NCBI GenBank assembly: GCA_964389365.1
Contig: CAYMDO010000033.1
Span: forward strand, 1 to 22,240
Source: UBA993 sp964389365
GTDB taxonomy: Bacteria; Bacillota; Dethiobacteria; DTU022
Reading direction: 5' to 3'
Length of the DNA: 22,240 nt
The notes beneath the pieces are model-generated. The model was not told where the DNA came from. It ran no database searches and was given only the letters and a program-made list of their open reading frames with translations. Below are positions 20,977-22,240 of the stretch, in pieces; position 1 is the first letter of the stretch; the number at the start of each line of letters is the position of its first letter. The position numbers and the translations under genes are program-made.

Positions 20977-22240
20977 ATGGCAAAACTAAAAATCGCGGTC
21001 TTAAGCGTCCACAGCTCGCCGCTTGGCCCACCGGGGGCAAAAGATGCTGGGGGAATGAGCACCTATCTGCGCGGCATCTCAGGAGCCTTGGGGGCATCCG
21101 GGCATCTGGTTGATATCTATACCAGGGCTTCAGCCGGCCCGGGCAACCGGGTCACAGAAATGACAGCAAATGTTAGGGTTATTTCCATTTATGACGGGCT
21201 TGGCCCGCTGAATAAATATGAATTGGCACAACACACACGTCCGCTGTCCGCTATGATCGATGATTTCAGACATCAGGAAAATTTAAAGTATGATATCCTG
21301 TTTAGCCATTACTGGATCTCCGGCCTGGTTGGCCAACATCTGCTTGCCAAATGGCACATGCCCCACCTGTTGATGTTTCATACGCTCGGGCGGGCAAAAA
21401 ATGAACTTTGCCCCGGTGAATATGAACCGGCGGAACGCTTAACCGCTGAAGGGGAGTTGGCTTTGAGCGCCGACCTTTTGGTTGTGGCAGCTCAGACTGA
21501 ACGAGACAGGATTTTAAACTACTACCATCCGGATCCTGAACGGGTAAAGATTATCACGGTTGGCCTTGATCGATATCTCTTCCGGCCGCTTGATAACTCT
21601 GCTGCTCGGGAAACAATCGGCATTAAGGCAGAAAAAATTATTCTTTCCGTAGGGCGCCTCGAACCGGTCAAAGGTTTTGGCCTGCTGCTGGCTGCTGCAG
21701 CTGTGCTCGATCCGGCAATTGCCTTTAAGGTTGTGATCGTCGGGGGAGATGACCAGGCTGCTGATCATGGACAACAGCTGCGCAATATGGTTGATCGTTT
21801 CGATCTTCACGGCAGGGTTATTTTTACCGGCCGGGTAGCCCACGAGGACCTGCCTTACTATTATAATGCAGCTGCTGTTACCGTGATACCATCGTATTAT
21901 GAGAGTTTTGGCCTGGTGGCGCTCGAATCGCTGGCATGTTATACTCCGCTGATAGCGGGTCAGGTCGGGGTGATCCCTGAGCTGGCCGCAATGCCGGGCA
22001 GCGGCAGCCATATTCATATGATTTCTGAACGTAACCCTGCCCTTTGGGCGGCGAAAATACGGCAATTGATCTCAGCGCCGCAACAGGCGGCAAAAGAGGC
22101 TGCAGACCATTTGCTGGATGGCTACGACTGGCAGGTTGCAGCAGGGCGATTTACTGAGCTTTGCCGCAGCATACTTAAAAATACGGTAACTGCTCAGGCT
22201 GATTTTCAGCCATTAAGCATTTCGTTCTTTGAAAACCGAA
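20977..22240 (+). CDS. Glycosyltransferase family 4, MshA/sucrose-phosphate-synthase-like (cut by window end)
   Basis: I translate 421 codons from ATG 20977 with no stop before the window ends, so the C terminus is missing. The protein begins MAKLKIAVLSVHSSPLGPPG, followed by AKDAGGMSTYLRG. This SPL..PG..DAGGM pattern is typical of MshA- and sucrose-phosphate-synthase-type GT4 enzymes. Later elements are FSHYWISGLVG, FHTLGRAKN, VGLDRYLFRPL, the donor-domain ILSVGRLEPVKGF, FTGRVAHEDLPYYYNAA and the EX7E motif ESFGLVALE (Glu309, Glu317). GGAG (20963-20966) precedes the ATG by 10 nt. It follows the acyltransferase-like gene by 53 nt and is probably co-transcribed. The acceptor is unknown; an MshA role in mycothiol is unlikely in this kind of organism. 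Confidence 0.92.
   Translation, partial: MAKLKIAVLSVHSSPLGPPGAKDAGGMSTYLRGISGALGASGHLVDIYTRASAGPGNRVTEMTANVRVISIYDGLGPLNKYELAQHTRPLSAMIDDFRHQENLKYDILFSHYWISGLVGQHLLAKWHMPHLLMFHTLGRAKNELCPGEYEPAERLTAEGELALSADLLVVAAQTERDRILNYYHPDPERVKIITVGLDRYLFRPLDNSAARETIGIKAEKIILSVGRLEPVKGFGLLLAAAAVLDPAIAFKVVIVGGDDQAADHGQQLRNMVDRFDLHGRVIFTGRVAHEDLPYYYNAAAVTVIPSYYESFGLVALESLACYTPLIAGQVGVIPELAAMPGSGSHIHMISERNPALWAAKIRQLISAPQQAAKEAADHLLDGYDWQVAAGRFTELCRSILKNTVTAQADFQPLSISFFENR

Overview
The window reads as chromosomal DNA of a Gram-positive-type (Firmicutes, probably clostridial) bacterium of moderate GC content. The evidence is strong GGAGG-type ribosome binding sites, frequent TTG starts, a LytR-CpsA-Psr (LCP) protein, a TagO/WecA-type lipid-carrier enzyme, a lipoprotein with a classical lipobox, and a GlpA-like oxidoreductase paired with a DUF1667 protein. 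The genus cannot be fixed from the sequence. No insertion sequence, integrase, phage gene or CRISPR array was seen.

Layout. At the left edge is a tRNA-Leu(GAG) with its own promoter and terminator. An FkbM-type methyltransferase follows, converging on a PsbP-like lipoprotein gene. From about 2.2 to 13.2 kb lies a cell-surface glycan locus in several transcription units: LCP protein, GT4 glycosyltransferase and SAM methyltransferase (+); a Trm112-like zinc peptide with a second methyltransferase (-); TagO/WecA-type phosphoglycosyltransferase and PglK-like ABC flippase (+); and, from one strong promoter, a GT2 and two GT4 glycosyltransferases (-). From 13.3 to 19.7 kb the genes are on the minus strand and mostly metabolic: fructose-6-phosphate aldolase/transaldolase, a membrane-anchored M23 peptidase, an aspartate-type aminotransferase, a 927-residue GlpA/BFD/NAD(FAD) oxidoreductase fusion, and its DUF1667 partner. 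The right end returns to glycan-type genes: a CelD/BioF2-like acyltransferase and a second GT4 gene cut by the window edge.

How the parts fit. A plausible reading is that TagO/WecA loads a sugar-1-phosphate onto undecaprenyl phosphate. The GT2/GT4 enzymes would extend it, methyltransferases and the acyltransferase-like protein may decorate it, the PglK-like ABC protein would flip it, and the LCP protein would attach the product to the wall. This assembly is inferred from families and neighbourhood. No polymerase, O-antigen ligase or oligosaccharyltransferase was seen here.

Points needing care. A 57-residue Trm112-like gene is coupled by an ATGA overlap to a methyltransferase. One glycosyltransferase appears to start at an ATC codon. 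Two convergent methyltransferase genes overlap by 65 bp. GlpA-like and NAD(FAD)-oxidoreductase modules, often separate genes, are joined in one frame. Two distant GT4 genes share a similar upstream element.
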